Shown here piece by piece: positions 61,572 to 64,000 of a DNA stretch of 64,000 nt (its first letter is position 1; every line of letters begins with the position of its first letter). Source of the DNA: Solanum dulcamara (lineage: Eukaryota > Streptophyta > Magnoliopsida > Solanales > Solanaceae); assembly GCF_947179165.1 (NCBI RefSeq), contig NC_077242.1, positions 806,001-870,000 of the forward strand, given 5' to 3'. Under the pieces are notes generated by a model, which saw only the letters and a list, made by a program, of their open reading frames with translations, ran no database searches and was not told the origin of the DNA. The translations under genes and the position numbers were made by a program.

Positions 61572-62612
61572 ATGTCACCAACTCATGTTTGTCTCTCTAT
61601 AATCCTCTCTCTTTGTTACTGCTATTTCTTATCATCCAAAATCCCAAAAGGTATTCCAAGGTTAATTTCTCTTCTCCCCATTTTTTACCTCTTCACAATT
61701 CTCCCACTTTACTTTTCTTCTCCATTTCTTATATCACTCACTGCTTTCTTCATTACTTGGCTTGCCAATTTCAAACTCCTCCTTTTTGCTTTTAATCAAG
61801 GTCCTCTTTCTTCCTTCACCCAAAAAAATGCAACAAATCTTCCTATTTTCATTTTTATGGCTGCCCTTCCTCTTAGATCCAAACAAAATAGTCCTATGAA
61901 AAACCCCACCAAGAAAATCCCTTTAAATCTAGCTTTAGAATTTGTCCTCTTTGCAATTTTCTTGGAGTTGACTTTTCATCACAAAAGTCAAATCCACCCA
62001 AAATTAGTCTTGATTTGTTATTGTTTCTTGGTTTTTCTTGTGATTGATATTCTTGTTGCATTATCTAGCAATATTGTTAAAATAATCTTGGTGGGGTTTG
62101 AGCTAGAATTAGAGCCACCATCAAATGAACCTTATTTATCAACCTCCCTCCAAGATTTTTGGGGAAATAGATGGAACCTCACCGTAACAAATACGCTGCG
62201 TCACACAGTTTATTATCCAGTGAAGTCAGCATTATCGGAAGTTGTCGGTAAAACGTGGGCCCTACGTATTGCCGTGCTGGCAACTTTTGTCGTTTCTGGT
62301 TTAATGCATGAGCTTTTGTTTTATTACGTTAATGGTGTGAGGCCTTCGTGGGAAATGACGGGCTTTTTTGTGTTACATGGGCTTTGTGTGATGGTGGAGA
62401 TTGGAGTTAAGAGGGCTTTGAAGGACACGTGGCGGTTGCCGAGGTTTGTTTCGGGCCCATTAACGGTTGGGTTTGTGGTGGTTACTGCATTTGGGCTTTT
62501 TTTCCCACCAATAATTAGGCATGGTGCTGATGAAAGGGTACTTGAAGAAGTTGGGTTTTGCTTTGAGTTCCTCAAAGATAAAATGCTTCAATTTGTTGGT
62601 TATTTTAGATAA
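61572..62612 (+). CDS. Wax-synthase-like MBOAT acyltransferase, 346 aa (copy 2)
   Basis: Intronless, ATG at 61572 (MSPTHVCLSIILSLCYCYFL). It is a tandem paralogue of copy 1, with nearly identical blocks in the C-terminal third and divergence in the variable loop (SSFTQKNATNLPIF, SKQNSPMKNPTKK). Motifs: IPKGIPRL, NEPYLSTSLQDFWGNRWNLT, SGLMHELLFYY with the likely catalytic His at residue 246, and RPSWEMTGFFVLHGLCVMVE. Multiple membrane spans are visible throughout. The role is the same as for copy 1: ER acyl transfer to an alcohol acceptor. It keeps the short C-terminus QFVGYFR that appears more typical. Both copies have the same orientation, and the LINE sits between them. Confidence 0.93.
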   Translation: MSPTHVCLSIILSLCYCYFLSSKIPKGIPRLISLLPIFYLFTILPLYFSSPFLISLTAFFITWLANFKLLLFAFNQGPLSSFTQKNATNLPIFIFMAALPLRSKQNSPMKNPTKKIPLNLALEFVLFAIFLELTFHHKSQIHPKLVLICYCFLVFLVIDILVALSSNIVKIILVGFELELEPPSNEPYLSTSLQDFWGNRWNLTVTNTLRHTVYYPVKSALSEVVGKTWALRIAVLATFVVSGLMHELLFYYVNGVRPSWEMTGFFVLHGLCVMVEIGVKRALKDTWRLPRFVSGPLTVGFVVVTAFGLFFPPIIRHGADERVLEEVGFCFEFLKDKMLQFVGYFR

Positions 62613-64000
62613 AATTTTCTTATTGTGGCTACTACTAGAAATGCTGATTTGTGCATTTTGGATAATTGTACTTTTCACTTTAGGTATTTGATATATTATT
62701 ATTGTTATATATAACTTTTATGAGAATTGAAGTGAAAAATTGAATGCCGTCGTTTACTAGACACGGCGAACACATTGTGCATTTCTAGTGTTTTGCTCGT
62801 GGAGAGAGGAATACGGCAAAGTGGGTTCGTCTCACTTATGCTCATTTCTGTTTTAGAAGTCAGAACTTATATTGAATATCTTCCACTTGATTTAAAATAT
62901 ATACGGCTCAAGCAAAAAATACTGTGCCTTAAGTGGCTATTTGGTAAATCAATCGAAAGAGTCAGTCCATTGGGCTAGCCCAAGTCCAATAATTCTGGGC
63001 TGGACTTGAAATTTAGGCCCATTTATGGACTGAAACAGCGTACAGCTAAGGTCTGGGTTAATCACAGTAAAAATACAGAATTCGTTATTTCGAATTTATA
63101 TAAAAATAGCTTAATTATCCGTGAATTATACAAAGTAGTGAATTATATAAATTCATGAATTATACAAATCCGTAAATTATAAACTATAGCTACAGTCCAT
63201 AAATATGTAAACTATAGCAAATAAGCCTAATTAAATTTATTGTCGTGGTTATTTGCGAAATTTCTCCTTAATTTTTTAGGCCATTGCTTAGATATTATCT
63301 TTATTTTTAGAAGTTACGAAGATTTAGCCTTTTTGACATCACCCTTTTGAATAACGTTAAACTATATGGTTAAATGTCTGTTCATATATTTTTTAATTTT
63401 ACCAATAAAACATTAAACTATCATTTATACTTGTTCCAGATAAAACAATAAACATTCATTTGCATATTTTTTGTATCTTGTTCAGCATAACCATTTTTCC
63501 ATACTAATAATATATTCATAGTACTCCTTTTTTTTTTTTTTTTTTTTCATATTCCCTTTGTTAAAAAATCCTTGCAGCTCATTCCATGTCCCTTCTTTTT
63601 CAACCCACCCCCTCTTATCTATTTTTGCCTTTCTTTTTTTGTTTGTTTTCTATACTTTCTTTTTTCTTTATCTATTTATTATTTTAAGTTTACTCCAATT
63701 GTTTGAAAAAATAAATAATGTTAACACAAGTACTCAAGAAGAAACTTCATGATCCAATAAAATGAGAAAATGTAATCTAAGTGAACTTGTATATAAAGCA
63801 AATTCATCCATCCATCTATCTGAATACTCCCTCCATTTCAACTCATAAATTCTTTTCAATTTGATCAATGATGAGAGGAAGGTATTTTGAAAATCATTTT
63901 TTTTAATTGAATTGAGATGTTTGAATAAAACTCGTCAAATAAAATATTAAGATATTAAAATGATGGAAATTTGAATATTTATTAAGCTACATAACCTAAT
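62613..64000. other. Downstream region without a gene
   Basis: No gene is supported to the window end. It holds a cluster of TGGGCT/AGCCCA motifs (62970-63035) with no coding sequence after it, short repeats of TGAATTATAYAAA (63118-63185), a T run (63528-63547) and the MITE end listed separately. Confidence 0.5.
63827..64000. mobile_element. Possible Stowaway-like MITE, cut by the window end
   Basis: CTCCCTCCATTTCAACTCAT after a TA resembles the left end of the Stowaway-like copies in this window. The partner end, if present, lies beyond 64000. Confidence 0.4.

Noticed and set aside
1..64000. CRISPR arrays, bacterial operons or phage genes
   Set aside because: The window is plainly plant nuclear DNA; no spacer-repeat arrays or prokaryotic gene organisation were seen.

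Overview
The window looks like nuclear DNA of a flowering plant. Genes are intron-rich with GT-AG splice sites, intergenic DNA is AT-rich, and plant-only families are present (polygalacturonase inhibitor, DIR1-like lipid transfer protein, SHV3-type GDPDL, plant wax synthases). The repeats (LINE 3' ends with a GAGCCGAGGGTC...(TTG)n tail, CTCCNTCCGT Stowaway MITEs, GGTCGTTTGGT and TTTGGCCAAGC MITEs) resemble those I associate with Solanaceae, possibly Solanum or a relative. The species is an inference. All exon limits below were worked out by hand from splice consensus and reading phase.

Layout. 0.9-4.1 kb: MO25/CAB39-like scaffold gene (+). 5.3 kb: a 61-residue membrane protein behind a cluster of TGGGC motifs. 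7.7-15.8 kb: a nine-exon SHV3-like GDPDL gene (-). 16-23.6 kb: gene-free AT-rich DNA with a minisatellite and a G-rich block. 23.7-24.0 kb: DIR1-like lipid transfer protein (-). 24-28.5 kb: MITEs and one doubtful small ORF. 28.6-31.5 kb: membrane-anchored PP2C phosphatase (+). 31.5-37.6 kb: repeats, including a long inverted-repeat element. 37.9-41.1 kb: a kinase with a signal peptide and a C-terminal membrane span (+). 41.6 kb: a broken PGIP copy; 44.0-45.0 kb: an intact PGIP (+). 45-51 kb: repeats. 51.5-58.4 kb: fimbrin with a long repetitive acidic tail (+). 59.2-62.6 kb: two tandem wax-synthase-like MBOAT acyltransferases (+).

Relations between genes. The PP2C and the kinase lie next to each other on the same strand and may form an opposing enzyme pair. 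The kinase's signal peptide, N-glycosylation sequons and C-terminal span predict a catalytic domain in the secretory lumen or outside the cell. PGIP, the DIR1-like protein and the GDPDL are all secreted or cell-wall proteins. MO25 and fimbrin serve cell morphogenesis and actin bundling. These are family-level inferences, not evidence of one shared pathway.

The most unusual structures are: a 144-bp segment, nearly identical between the kinase leader and a fimbrin intron, whose 5' edge falls at the predicted transcription start; two partial exon-plus-intron tandem duplications (PP2C and fimbrin); a 153-bp-armed inverted-repeat element; and a possible frameshift in the fimbrin C-terminal tail.
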